Origin: Symsagittifera roscoffensis
Lineage: Eukaryota > Xenacoelomorpha > Acoela > Convolutidae
Length of the DNA stretch: 64,000 nucleotides
Assembly (NCBI RefSeq): GCF_963678635.1
Contig: NC_087064.1
Location: forward strand, 74,986,213-75,050,212
Direction of reading: 5' to 3'
Positions within the stretch are counted from its first letter, which is position 1, and the number at the start of each line of letters is the position of its first letter. This document shows, in pieces, positions 20,375 through 31,799 of the stretch. The notes below the pieces were generated by a model. That model worked only from the letters and a program-made list of their open reading frames with translations. It had not been told where the DNA came from and ran no database searches. Made by a program: the position numbers and the translations under genes.

Positions 20375-20740
20375 CAGAGGATTTAGGGGTGGGGGTTGGA
20401 ATTCGACCACCTGCCGACCCAAAGGGTCCCCCTTTGTACGATTTTGAGATATCCATTTTTGGTGACGGACCGTAAAATTTTTCTAAAGGCGCCAATATAT
20501 ATTAACTTTGAAGGGGCAGAGGAGCGCGCGCCGAAAAAAAACGCAATTTTTGGCCTGTTTTTTCAACATTTTTGTCAGCAGCGCAGAAAATTTGTTCAAA
20601 ATGGGGTTTTTATAGAGATTTAGGAGAGCTCAAAAAATCAATTTGGTCGACCCAAAAAAAAGTCGACAAAATTTTCAAAATTTTTAGAAAATCCGCCCCC
20701 CCCCCCCCCCCCCCCCGAGAAAATCCTAGATCCGCCTCTG
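20375..20740 (-). mobile_element. hAT-like non-autonomous element, 366 bp
   Basis: The termini are CAGAGG and CCTCTG, and the outer blocks read CAGAGGATTTAGGGGTGGGG and CCTAGATCCGCCTCTG. The interior shares CCAAAAATGG/CCATTTTTGG, GTACAAAGGG and GGCGCCAATATATA blocks with 30550-30981 in the opposite orientation. The flanks carry the same 11 bases, ATAGCACTCAC, at 20364-20374 and 20741-20751. An eight-base duplication is the norm for hAT; the other copy has exactly eight. A run of about 18 C near 20700 is typical of the family here. Confidence 0.8.
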
Positions 20741-20759
20741 ATAGCACTCACCGAACATA

Positions 20760-21075
20760 AGAGAAAACTGTATGAATAGATAAATTTTTTATCGGCTGGG
20801 ATTTCTGAAAATCTGAGAACTAAATTTCACTATCGAAACTAGAAGTCGATCTCGCTTTTCGTGGCCTTTACACTTTTGCTGTTTGATAGCGGAGTTTGCC
20901 CTCCTTTCAACAAAAGAAATGAAGTGAACCTAAAACAAAATGAAACATCAAACCGTGAAAAATCAAACTTTTGCATGAACAAACTTTATGACTTTTTCCT
21001 GACAACGAAATAAACCAAAAAAATCTCCAGCATCTACATAAGAGCCATCACTAAGTTCATCAACTCTTGATCAAC
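20760..21075 (+). mobile_element. MITE-like family M, right two-thirds
   Basis: Core blocks CGAAACTAGAAGTCGATC, GTTTGATAGCGGAGTTTGCC and TTCAACAAAAGAAATGAA lead to the right end CTACATAAGAGCCATCACTAAG, then TTCATCAACTCTTG. Confidence 0.6.
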
Positions 21076-21459
21076 AGAAAAATTTGGGCAACTTTATAAG
21101 CAAAATGTAAGAGAGTTATTTGGTTTTAGGAGGCCCCAACACTTTTAAAGCCTTCATGTAATATACACTTTTTTTTAGAAACTCAGCCGACTTAATGTCA
21201 ACTACAACATCAAAAAATGTAAGTTTTGATCAACTTTATATTGAGGTCTGATAAGTTACATAGAAAAAAAAAATTAAAACTACATAAAAATACTACATAT
21301 ATATATTTAAGTGATATCACGTAAATGATCTGACAGCAAACAATTAAAGCCAACAAACAATAAGTCAAAATTCGTTGAAAGAAAAAAACTTAATGAATTG
21401 GAGCAACGCCGAGAGTACGCGACAAAATGCATCATTACATTATGTCAGCCAAAAATGGA

Positions 21460-21537
21460 TATCTCAAACTAGTACAAAGGGGGAATCCTTTTGGTCGGCA
21501 GGGGTCAAATCCACCCCCCCCCCCCTAAATCCACTGG
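21460..21537 (+). mobile_element. hAT-like element, right-end fragment
   Basis: AAAAATGGATATCTCAAACTAG, GTACAAAGGGGG and a C tract are followed by TAAATCCACTGG. This is the same end as that of 30550-30981, diverged. The left part is missing. Confidence 0.6.
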
Positions 21538-21539
21538 TG

Positions 21540-21890
21540 ATTACATACACCACCTACATAGCAACCACGAACGCACAATTACAATTTCTAATTTTAATAA
21601 TTTCAGATGAAAAAATAAATAACCCAGAAAGCCACAAATGTCTTATGATTTCTTAAACTCCATCCAGTTGATCGGCACGACTAAAGTTTACATACAATAA
21701 AACAGATGGCTTAAGTAACTGCACTATTTACTTCAAATGATTATGTATCTGCTGTTGTATAACCAAAAATTTCAGACCCAGTCAAATTTACATTGAAACT
21801 AAAATGTATAATCAAATTTTACATTGCACATCTGATTGAAAAATTAGTCTAATAAAAACCGACTGACTTTTTTTCATTTTTTCAACTTAC
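21540..21890. other. Intron 4, part next to exon 4's donor: nothing recognised
   Basis: AT-rich sequence without supported features. Confidence 0.45.
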
Positions 21891-21973
21891 ATGTTTTGCG
21901 CAGCGGTTCTTTGTACTGCTCCGGTTTTACTGTGACATTTGGGTGTGTGGCAGTGGCGCCGTAGCTGTTGCTT
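21891..21973 (-). CDS. HDAC4: Class IIa HDAC, exon 4 (14-3-3 site, first half)
   Basis: The acceptor is TATTTTTTCAG| and the donor ACAT|GTAAGT. This 83-base exon is easy to miss because it is too short to stand out as an ORF. Read in the phase set by exon 3 it gives SNSYGATATHPNVTVKPEQY and then KEPLRKT. The last residues line up with the FPLRKT of vertebrate HDAC4 just before its ASEPNLK, which here comes from exon 5. The split codon (T|AC) makes a Tyr where vertebrates have Ala. Confidence 0.9.
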
Positions 21974-23627
21974 CTGAAAAAATAACAAAAATTAAATAAC
22001 TTCTACGGCGACGTCAATTGAAAAAAATATATCGATAAATTTTTAAAACTCCTTCTTACGACCCCATTTGAAGCCAAAAAAAATTCTGATTTAAATCAAG
22101 CACGCAAAAACGTTTTTCAAGCAATTTACTTCCCTCTGAATTTTCTTCTGTTCTTGTTACTGAAACAAACTTGAAAAATCTGTCAGAAAAATTAATATCC
22201 AGTTGTTTGAAATTATTATTTATCGTATATGACAACTCGCAACAAAAACAAGTGGTCTTCTATTGCAACTTTTTGCGGAACAGTTAATTATTGGCACAAT
22301 AACCCAACCGAGAACGCTTCAATTACCGTTACAGTTCCCATTGGTAAATTGAATTGAGCGTGGCTGAATTTTGTTAACTAACTAGTCCCGTATGATTCCG
22401 GACCCATCAATCTTGCTTCCCATTCACAAGATGCAAAGAAATTGCTGCCGAGAAAACACTATTGTGACGGTTGCAATATGCTTTCAAATGACAAGTAAGA
22501 ATATAAACTGAAACACTGATCCCTGTGGAGGATCACTGAAACTTATGAATAAAAACTCAAACCCATTATTTATATTCTTTTGCCTTCTTCGAAATTCGGC
22601 ACCAATCACGCTACACAAGCAAATTCGCGAAACGTAAGTCTTGATCGCTTTCACTTAAACTTTGCGACCAGCCGAGTTTATTACCCCACCCCAAATCTCG
22701 ACCGAAAACTGACCACAGGAGAAATATATGTGAAGTGAAGCTTCATCGAGGACCAAAAAGGCAAGAAACCATTCTGTCCTTGTTGAAAAATGACTTTGTT
22801 GAAAAGCGGTTGTTTTTTTAAGAAAAAAAAAGTTCATCCCCTTATCCCCCGTTTTAACCTTAGCAATAAAACACAATGATAGCATTCTGCTAATGCTACA
22901 AGAGGTCAATCTAATGGTCTTTTCGCACAACATGTACACGAGAGCTTCAACAAAAACTGAAAAAGAAGAATCATCTCGAGCCTGTTAATATTCAGAAGAA
23001 AAAAAATTGACGAATTTAAAACCAGAACTGTAAAAAATACTCAAAAAGCGCCTATTTTTAAACCCATAACTGAACCACCCAAAATGGAAAGGTCGATTAA
23101 GATCGATTGAAAATTTCGAGTCTTGATAATAGTTCATTCTAAGAAAACAAAGTTACGAAGCCAAACAAAGCCAATAATTTTTGAGGACAACAGCTGAGCC
23201 GAAAAAAAAAATTATTGCAACTATAAAAAAAATTGCTTACAACGCAAAAAAAATCCGTGATGTGGCAACTAAGCTGATACAATTTGAGCAGAAAAACGTA
23301 AATCCGGCAATTCTTACCGGAAAAAAATTCAATAATACTGAAAGAAAAAAAAAACCCGGCCGTGACTCAAACTCAAAAACATAGGGTGCAAAAGCGACCA
23401 CGTTAACTCTTCAGCAAGTGCGAACGAACCTGGCAATTACTAATAATAAAGCGAGTAAGAAAAGGAACTAAGATTTTTAAAAGTCGTTTACGAGAAAAAC
23501 CTAGTTCCCGATTACAAGAACACTTGCTTTCGCGATTACAAGAAATATAAAAAGAAACGTCAGCTAATTTTAGGTAACTAAGGCGACAAAATTGAGGCCG
23601 AAACCAGACACTTTTTCAATAATAAAA
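21974..23627. other. Intron 3, left part: nothing recognised
   Basis: About 1.6 kb without a supported gene or known repeat. A minus-strand ORF at 22655-22939 lacks any recognisable domain. Confidence 0.4.
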
Positions 23628-24480
23628 CACAGAGGTGAAGCTGCGCTTCGCAAGCAATAGCGAGAACATGACAAAAAAGCAGCTTTAAAATGAAATAAAA
23701 AAATATAAATAAGCCCCGAATTAGTAAAGTTTTGCTAAGTATTGGCTTCGAAGCTTAGACCTCAAGATTTGAAGTCTCACGCCCTGCCCTCTCGGCCACG
23801 AACGCTTAGCAATCAGCAAGCACTAGTCACAAATAAAGCAGTTACATATGCTAATAAATTGCCAATGCGATGCATCAAAAGTGGCACCAAATACAAACAG
23901 ACACAATTTTGAAAGGAAAACATTAAAATATAACAAACTGAAGGTATCCACTTTAATTTTGCATGTAAAAGATAGCCAATCGATATTTGAAAAGGATAGT
24001 GAACGCAAGTAAACATAAAATAAACTGATTTTCTTGAAAAAATCTCAACTTTCGAATTTCAAAGAAAAAAATAGATGCCCGTTAAGCTCTTTAAATTTCT
24101 AGAACGATTGGCGCTTTTTTGTTAATATGAACCCAAACTCAGAAAACTGGATCAATAGGTAAAGTTGTCACTCCGCTGGGAAATTTTGGAAATAAATTCC
24201 AATTTCGAAACTAGAAATCGTAGACGTTTTTTCACGCCTAAAGCCACATTATGTATAAATTATGCATTTTAAAAAACTTCGAGATATATTGAATTAGAAA
24301 ATTTTTTAAAATCGAGTTTTTATTATTGTTTGAAACATATAGCTTTTTTCGGTTCATTTGATTATTTAAAGGAACACATATTTTAACTTATTAATATTCG
24401 ATTGTCAAAGCACATGCTATCAAAAAGACACAAAAGTGCCACTTAGGTTAATTGCGACTTAGGTTAGAAAGAAAACTCCG
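23628..24480 (-). repeat. SINE-like repeat with tRNA-related module, copy 2, interrupted
   Basis: The plus-strand head is CACAGAGGTGAAGCTGCGCTTCGC. The tRNA-like module lies at about 23740-23810 in reverse (ACGCCCTGCCCTCTCGGCCA near its A-box side). A family M fragment at about 24010-24240 splits the body, which resumes with GCCACATTATGTATAAATTA and ends at TGCGACTTAGGTTAG. Confidence 0.6.
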
Positions 24481-25082
24481 ATGCTCTTACACTAAAACTC
24501 ACTAAAATTGGCTCAAGTAAAATCCTATTAAGCTCCTATAAACACGACATAAGCACACCATTCAAATAAATAAAACTTATCAGAGCTAAGAGGAAGTAGA
24601 AAAAAATTACCAGCAAAATGGACTTAATGAACAGACTGGTCGTTTTAAAATTATAACGACTTGTAAAATAGATCAATTATTGATACCGCATCGAACTGGA
24701 TGATGAAAAAACATTATAACAGTAATTAACCCGACAATAGCTGAAACGAAGACCCATTATGCAAAAAAAAACTAAATACATGCGTAAAGCAAAAACGCGA
24801 TACGGCCAGACCTCCAAGCCGGACCTTCAGAGGGCGAAGCAAGTGTTATAACACTACACTATCTGAACCTTGCGCTCATGTTATCAGAATTTCCTAATAA
24901 ACGACAACCAATTTCTTAGTTTGTGAAAGGTTGTTTAGTGAAAAAGGCCTAGTTCACAATTACAGGTACACTTGCCCTCGCAAGTGAAATGATAAATTCG
25001 CAAAAAAGCAAACCCATACAATCTAAATGTGTAAAGTCAGTTCGTTCGTAAACACTTCAAATCATTCATTAATACTCAAAAC
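24481..25082. other. Intron 3, part next to exon 3's donor
   Basis: Only an ACTTGC/GCAAGT hairpin at about 24970-24985 stands out; it is the end of the CTAGTTC...GATTAC small repeat family. No gene is seen. Confidence 0.4.
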
Positions 25083-25449
25083 CTCTTTTGATGAGCTTTT
25101 CGCACTAACAAAGTGAGTAGTCTCTTAGAAGAGTAGCTGTTCTCCAGCATGGCCGGGTCAAGCGAGTCCATTTGAAGGTGACCTCCTGAGTTATTTGAAG
25201 TTCCACAGGATGAATTGGGTAGCCTCATTGACATATTTGAGGGGGGCTGCAGCAGGGATGAGTTGGGGGGAGAGAGGAAAGTGGAGGCGGCGGGGGACTT
25301 TGAGGATGGGTTCGAATTTGGAGGATAGGCGCCCCCTCCGCTGGGTTTAGAGTGCTGACCACTGATTGCGTAGGCCGCGTTGGCCGAAAAGCGCTTGCTC
25401 AGAATGTGTCTCTGCAATGTGCTCTTTACTTCACTCGACGCGTTTGCAC
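25083..25449 (-). CDS. HDAC4: Class IIa HDAC, exon 3 (MEF2-docking helix)
   Basis: The acceptor is TCTGATTCAG| and the donor AAGAG|GTTTTG. The donor is weak but is the one that leaves the two-base carry exon 4 needs. It adds about 122 residues (244-365). The start, ANASSEVKSTLQRHILSKRF, matches the ASTEVKxKLQEFxLxK helix by which vertebrate HDAC4/5/9 bind the MEF2 transcription factors and repress their targets. Ser/Pro/Asn-rich low-complexity sequence and a short basic end (LLVRKAHQKR) follow. The vertebrate coiled-coil, Gln-rich tetramerisation segment that precedes the MEF2 helix is not seen in exons 1-2. Confidence 0.92.
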
Positions 25450-25529
25450 CTGAATCAGAAAATCAAAAACATAGCCAACTGACAGTTGGAAAAGAGTAAT
25501 GAACACAGCGAACTGAAACAAAAACTGAC
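25450..25529 (+). mobile_element. MITE-like family M, left end with hairpin
   Basis: The head reads ATAGCCAACTGACAGTTGG followed by AAAAGAGTAATGAAC. The copy continues into the 1252-bp tandem unit described next. Confidence 0.6.
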
Positions 25530-28213
25530 TTTTTTCAAAATTCGAAAAAAATAGATGGCAATAAAGCTCTTTGAATTTGTATAACAATTTATGACGGAGA
25601 CTTTTTTGTTACATTTAACCCAATTTGAGAAAACTGGATCAACAGATAGAATTTCATTTCGCTGAGAAATCTGATAATTAATTTCTATTTTCGAAACTAG
25701 AAGTCGATCACGTTTTTTGTGACCTTTAAATTTCTGCTATTTGATAGTGGAGTTTGTGTTCCTGTCAAGAAAAGATATGAGAAAATGAAAAAAACCAAAA
25801 ATGGAACCGCGGCGAAAAAGTGAAGTTGAGAATGAACAAATTTTAAAACTTTTCCTGAAAAACAAAAAAGAGAAAACAATTATCGCTACGTAAATCTTTG
25901 CAACTAATCGGATTCGAAACTGCAACCTTGAGATTATGAACCGCACGCCCTGCCCTTTCGGTCACGAACGCTTATCAATCGGCAAACACTAGTCAGAAAT
26001 AAAGCCGCTATATATGCTGCTTAACTTCCAATGCGATGCAGCAAAAATGGCAGCAAAAACGAATAGACACAGCTTTGCTTGTAATTATTTGGAATATAAC
26101 AAACTGAAGGCATCGATATTAACTTTGCATTCAAAAATTGGAAAGCAACAAGCCACATTATGTATAAAATATTCATTTCAAAAAAAATTGCGAGATATAA
26201 TAATATAAAAAATTCTGAAACCGAGTTTTTATCATTTTTGTTTGAAATAAATCCTTTTTTTTCCGGTTCATTTGATAATTTGAAAATGCATCAACTGTGT
26301 TAACTTATTTCTAGTCAAATGTCAAAGTACATTTTTTTTTTCAGGATAAAGTCTTAAAATGCTCAAATAACTACAGATGTGCATTCATACATATTATTGC
26401 ATTTATGAATGCACTTAGGTATTTATGCATTTTCTGAGCTCAATTGAAATTCATCTGCTGAAAGTTACGTAAATAACACTCTCCAAATACGAATGTGGAA
26501 ATGGCGCAAAAAACGTGAAGAATTTCTTGTTTTGAAAGTGGAATTTGATTTTTAGATTTCCAGCGGAATAAAAACTTTACTTATTGATCCAGTTTTCTCA
26601 AGTTGGGTTAATGCTATCAAAAAAAGCCAATCATGATTTGTTCTAGAAATTCAAAGAGCTGAAAGGGCATCTATTTTGTTTTTTGAAATTCGAAGTTGAG
26701 ACTTTTTCAACAAAGTCAATGTTTTTTTTGTTTACTTGTGTTAATTACTCTTTTCCAACTGTCCTGACTTTATCCTGACTTTTTTCAAATTTCGAAAAAA
26801 AAATAGATGGCAATAAAGCTCTTTGAATTTGTATAACAATTTATGACGGAGACTTTTTTGTTACATTTAACCCAATTTGAGAAAACTGGATCAACAGATA
26901 GAATTTCATTTCGCTGAGAAATCTGATAATTAATTTCTATTTTCGAAACTAGAAGTCGATCACGTTTTTTGTGACCTTTAAATTTCTGCTATTTGATAGT
27001 GGAGTTTGTGTTCCTGTCAAGAAAAGATATGAGAAAATGAAAAAAACCAAAAATGGAACCGCGGCGAAAAAGTGAAGTTGAGAATGAACAAATTTTAAAA
27101 CTTTTCCTGAAAAACAAAAAAGAGAAAACAATTATCGCTACGTAAATCTTTGCAACTAATCGGATTCGAAACTGCAACCTTGAGATTATGAACCGCACGC
27201 CCTGCCCTTTCGGTCACGAACGCTTATCAATCGGCAAACACTAGTCAGAAATAAAGCCGCTATATATGCTGCTTAACTTCCAATGCGATGCAGCAAAAAT
27301 GGCAGCAAAAACGAATAGACACAGCTTTGCTTGTAATTATTTGGAATATAACAAACTGAAGGCATCGATATTAACTTTGCATTCAAAAATTGGAAAGCAA
27401 CAAGCCACATTATGTATAAAATATTCATTTCAAAAAAAATTGCGAGATATAATAATATAAAAAATTCTGAAACCGAGTTTTTATCATTTTTGTTTGAAAT
27501 AAATCCTTTTTTTTCCGGTTCATTTGATAATTTGAAAATGCATCAACTGTGTTAACTTATTTCTAGTCAAATGTCAAAGTACATTTTTTTTTTCAGGATA
27601 AAGTCTTAAAATGCTCAAATAACTACAGATGTGCATTCATACATATTATTGCATTTATGAATGCACTTAGGTATTTATGCATTTTCTGAGCTCAATTGAA
27701 ATTCATCTGCTGAAAGTTACGTAAATAACACTCTCCAAATACGAATGTGGAAATGGCGCAAAAAACGTGAAGAATTTCTTGTTTTGAAAGTGGAATTTGA
27801 TTTTTAGATTTCCAGCGGAATAAAAACTTTACTTATTGATCCAGTTTTCTCAAGTTGGGTTAATGCTATCAAAAAAAGCCAATCATGATTTGTTCTAGAA
27901 ATTCAAAGAGCTGAAAGGGCATCTATTTTGTTTTTTGAAATTCGAAGTTGAGACTTTTTCAACAAAGTCAATGTTTTTTTTGTTTACTTGTGTTAATTAC
28001 TCTTTTCCAACTGTCCTGACTTTATCCTGACTTTTTTCAAATTTCGAAAAAAAAATAGATGGCAATAAAGCTCTTTGAATTTGTATAACAATTTATGACG
28101 GAGACTTTTTTGTTACATTTAACCCAATTTGAGAAAACTGGATCAACAGATAGAATTTCATTTCGCTGAGAAATCTGATAATTAATTTCTATTTTCGAAA
28201 CTAGAAGTCGATC
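25530..28213. repeat. 1252-bp direct tandem duplication, about 2.1 units
   Basis: Units run about 25530-26781, 26782-28033 and a partial 28034-28213. Fixed words recur exactly 1252 bases apart (for example CGCTTATCAATCGGC at about 25968 and 27220), and ORFs in the first two units translate identically. Each unit holds a forward family M core, a tRNA-like/SINE body segment (25900-26335 and 27152-27587) and an inverted family M segment (26340-26768 and 27592-28020). The third unit breaks off at GTCGATCGATAAAT. Near identity means a very recent event or an assembly artefact. Confidence 0.9.
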
Positions 28214-28494
28214 GATAAATTATAGGCCGAAACCTATTAAGCCGAAAAAAAAGAAAAGAAAAAACCAAAAAGAAATTCCAAACATTTAAGACCAGTAAAA
28301 ATCATTAAGTCCCCCTCACCCTCTAAGCACACACACACACACAAAAACTTTTTCGCTCGTCGAACGGCGTAAAATACGTCCACTATTCAAATGAAATATA
28401 GGCCGAAACCAATTAAGCCGAAAAACAATTCAAAAAATTCAAGTTTAATAAAAAGCTATCAAGTCTCTCTCAACCAAAAACACACACACACACA
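28214..28494. repeat. Short CA runs and GGCCGAAACC boxes
   Basis: GGCCGAAACC(T/A)ATTAAGCCGA occurs twice (about 28225 and 28402), each followed by a purine-rich stretch and then a (CA)n run (about 28329 and 28480). This is a small direct duplication of about 177 bp. Confidence 0.6.
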
Positions 28495-28992
28495 AACATA
28501 GCCAATCAAAGATTGGAAAAGAGTAATGAAAGCAGGTAAACATAAAAACACTGACTTTCTTGAAAAAATCCTAACTTTCGAATTTCAAAGAAAAAAATTG
28601 ATACCCTTCAAGATCTTTGAAATTCTAAAACTATTTTATATTGGCGCTTTTTCGATAAAATTAACCCAGCTTGAAAAAACTGGATCAACAGCTTAAATTT
28701 GTATTCCGCTGGAAATCTAAAATTTAAATTCTTCTTTCGAAACTAGAAATCGTTCACGTTTTTTGCGCCATTTCCACATTCGTATTTGGAGTGTGTTATT
28801 TACGTAACTTTCAGCAGATGAATTTCAATTGAGCTCAGAAAATGCATAAATACCTAAGTGCATTCATAAATGCAATAATATGTATGAATGCACATCTGTA
28901 GTTATTTGAGCATTTTAAGACTTTATCCTGAAAAAAAAAATCATATATAAAAAAATCACCTATATAAAAGTCTTCACTACATTCATTACTCT
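28495..28992 (+). mobile_element. MITE-like family M, full-length type-2 copy
   Basis: The head hairpin is CCAATCAAAGATTGG. Both arms differ from the usual CCAAC/GTTGG but still pair, a compensatory change. The terminal block AAGAGTAATGAAAGCA follows, then all core blocks, the GCATTCATAAATGCA block and the right end CTATATAAAAGTCTTCACTAC, then ATTCATTACTCT. It is the inverted partner of 26340-26768. Confidence 0.75.
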
Positions 28993-29120
28993 CAACAAGA
29001 TAAGCAATTGATTGGAAAAATAATAACAAAACAAACCAAATTTTGGCGCTAAATAAAGCTAGGAAAACTTTTTCCAGCAGTAAAATTTTGAGGCTTACTT
29101 TTTAGCTTTTTATTGAGGCT

Positions 29121-29445
29121 TAAACAGAGGCGAAGCTGCTCTTTGCAAACACTTGCAAGAAAACACGATAAAAAGCAGCTCTACAGTTCTAAAAAGCAGC
29201 TCCTAAGTTCTAAAATTCGGCGACGTCTCGGGCTCAAACCTACTGCGACCTAGAAATTATGAATCTCACGCACTAACCACTCAGCCACGGACGCTTAGTC
29301 CATCACAAACACTAGCCACAGTTCCAAATTTCCAATGCTACAGATCGTGATTATAGCAAAAAGGCACACAAATGAACACATTTACGAGTTAGGTTACAAA
29401 AAAAAAAGGTTCATACTAAAACACTAGCTGCTCGCTAGCGTAATA
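29121..29445 (-). repeat. SINE-like repeat with tRNA-related module, copy 4
   Basis: The head is ACAGAGGCGAAGCTGCTCTTTGC, with the right arm decayed. The reverse tRNA-like module at about 29220-29300 includes CACTAACCACTCAGCCACGG, the complement of an A box. The tail hairpin is ACACTAGCTGCTCGCTAGCGT at about 29420. Confidence 0.6.
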
Positions 29446-30270
29446 AACGACTTTCAGCTACAAAATCTTACTCGCTCGCTTTACTTGCTCAAATCAGACT
29501 AAAAAGCAAAAATTCCAAACCTGTTTTTCTCGACACAGTAAACTTTCTGAAAATTTTTAAAGGTCGTTCCAGTCGCGACTTCAAGTGTTTCATGATGATA
29601 CATCACTTGACTCTTTAGAAGAAGGGTCACTTTGTGGTAGCTGATTTTGCGTGATATACCTGATTTAGCGTAAGAAGTTTTAAACATCCGAAGACAAAGT
29701 TGCTTCCCACTTTCAGTGGTCGGACCAATAACACAGAAGTCTCGCATTTGAGCCCAAGCAAAAAAGAAAAATAATTCAAACTCTAAAATTTCGTTTACAA
29801 AACTCGTTTTTCAGTATGAAAAAACGGAATTATGTCGTTCTCCGAATTAGTCATTAGTATTTGAAATGCCACGATGTATCCATCAGGTAACACTAACTGT
29901 CTTTAATAAAAATTAGTTGCACACAATATATCTAAAAATGATCTACGAACGCGGTATTCAATATAGCGTCTTTCTTTCGTTGACCTATCGAAACAGAGCT
30001 GTTGGCACGATGAACCTGTGAGGCGAAAACGCGTAAAAAGTGACAGTTTGCAACAGCAGATCAAGTCGCAAATTACACCTATGCAAAATATACCTCTTGT
30101 GTCGGATGTAAGCTCAGCTGAACGAAGCAGAAAAATCGTTTGCTACGAATTGCCACCTATTACTAGTAGCTGTTTGTTACAAATCGCCGCCCAGCGCAAT
30201 AGGCCCTAATCGCTGCCGAGATATCGTGTGAGCATTTGTAGTCAAAAAAATAACATTGATTAGTACTCAC
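29446..30270. other. Intron 2, unassigned stretch
   Basis: This looks like unique sequence. Small ORFs at 29499-29747 (minus) and 30018-30209 (plus) have no domain I recognise and no matching splice context. Confidence 0.35.
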
Positions 30271-30390
30271 TGTATGATTTCTCGACCACAGACGTGGCAG
30301 TTGCGTATCCTGCCCCCGTGCAGCTCTTCCCAGAGGGCCCACTTGCCGACCTCAGTAGAGTGTAACCTGTTTGTCCTGCACCCACTGCGC
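30271..30390 (-). CDS. HDAC4: Class IIa HDAC, exon 2
   Basis: The acceptor is TGTACTACAG| and the donor TACA|GTGAGT. The 120 bases are open only in the frame required by exon 1 (one base carried) and leave one base, which with exon 3 makes Ser. It gives AVGAGQTGYTLLRSASGPSG and ends VVEKSY. Its acceptor has a weak pyrimidine tract, so the call leans on double phase agreement and the consensus donor. No domain is known for this segment. Confidence 0.75.
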
Positions 30391-30549
30391 CTGTAGTACA
30401 CATTATGTACTTACAAACAGTTAAATTTTACTCGATTTTTGGGTATTTCTCAAAATACCCCCAGCAAATTATAGCCCCTCATAATGATAAAATCACAGTG
30501 CAGGCGGTTAAAAAAACTTTGATACTTGGCTTGAAGCTATAATGAGAAC

Positions 30550-30981
30550 CAGGGGCGGATCAAGGTTTTTCTCGAGGGGGGGGGGGGGTGGATTTTCAAA
30601 AAAATTTCGAAACTTTTGTCGACCTTTTTTTAGGTCGATCAAATTGTTTTCTCAGCTCTCCAAAAGCACCAAAAAGACCTTGTTTTGGTCAAAATTTCTG
30701 CGCCGCAGACAAAATTTTGAAAAAAAACAGGCCAAAAAAAGCGTTTTTAGGCACTTTTTGGAAATTTTTTTTTTCAAAAAATCGCGTTTTTTCGGCGCGC
30801 GCTCCCCCCTCAAAATTAGTATATATTGGCGCCAAAGACGCTTTTAGAAAAATTAGGGTTCGTCACCAAAAATGGGTATCTCAAAATAGTACAAAGGGGG
30901 GACCCTTTGGGTCTGCAGGGGGTTGAATCCCTGAGGGTAAGGGCGTCCCCTCCCCCCCCCCCCCCCTTAAGTCCGCCCCTG
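30550..30981 (+). mobile_element. hAT-like non-autonomous element, 432 bp
   Basis: The termini are CAGGGGCGGATCAAGG and TTAAGTCCGCCCCTG. The flanks carry the exact eight-base duplication ATGAGAAC at 30542-30549 and 30982-30989. A G tract lies near the left end and a C tract near the right. ORFs in it are not coding. It belongs to the same family as 20375-20740. Confidence 0.9.
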
Positions 30982-30989
30982 ATGAGAAC

Positions 30990-31599
30990 AACTTTTGAGT
31001 TTACGGAATATATACCGAAGAGACTGTAAAAGCAGAAGGCTTGAAGAAATCTTAAATGTATTTTGGTCAAAATTGCAATGAAGACCGATGTTTATTACGG
31101 CAAACGCAAGACGAAAAAGCCATTAGTAGGATCCAAGTCTGCAGGACTACAAACAAAGCCATCAAAGTTTGCTGAGATTAGATCGGATGCCAATTTAATA
31201 TGATTTTAGCCAAATAGTCAAGCAGCAAAGGCCTTCAAGCTATGCGTTAGTGACAGCTCAATCTCAGAAAGCAACGCAGAGATTCGAGATTTTTACCACT
31301 GCGCCACCCTGTCTTAAAAACAGTAGAGTAGGATTACTGCAGGTACAAGTGCGATAGAAGGGTCCCGGTGAAAACCAAGTGTGACAGAGGAGTCTCACAT
31401 CACACCAACTAGCAAAATTCGCAGGTACATAGAAGAGCGGCCGGTTTTTTATTGGTACAATTTTTTTTTTGAAAATCGGTACAGTCGTTTTTGAGAAAAA
31501 TTAAAATTTCTGCAAATAGTGCACAAGTTTTCCCAAGCATCGCAAAAAAAACGAAACAAATCCCATACATTTTCAGATTACGTTTTTTTTAAACAGGAC
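30990..31599. other. Intron 1: nothing recognised
   Basis: No ORF with bias, RNA or family repeat could be placed here. Confidence 0.4.
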
Positions 31600-31760
31600 C
31601 TAGCATTAGCCAGAAATAAAGCCGCAACATATACCATTAAATTTTTTATCCTTAAATGAGCCTAAATATGATAAATTGAAACTCAAATGAGCACTTTTAT
31701 TTGCTATTTAGGTTCGAAAAAAGTTCTTCGTAATAAGACACTACGTTTCGCTAGTGTAAT
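31600..31760 (-). repeat. SINE-like repeat, tail part
   Basis: It contains the family body words GCCAGAAATAAAGCCGC and AATATGATAAATTGAA and the tail hairpin ACACTACGTTTCGCTAGTGT at about 31739-31758. Confidence 0.6.
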
Positions 31761-31799
31761 AATGGAATTTGGTCTTGAGTATCGAAATGGCTTAACTGG

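Noticed and set aside
25697-27460. Pairs of identical small ORFs
   Set aside because: They exist twice only because of the 1252-bp tandem duplication and lie inside non-coding family M and SINE-like sequence.
30542-31070. ORFs of 84-112 codons at the hAT-like element
   Set aside because: They overlap each other on both strands, run through homopolymer tracts and lie inside a non-autonomous transposon bounded by an eight-base duplication.
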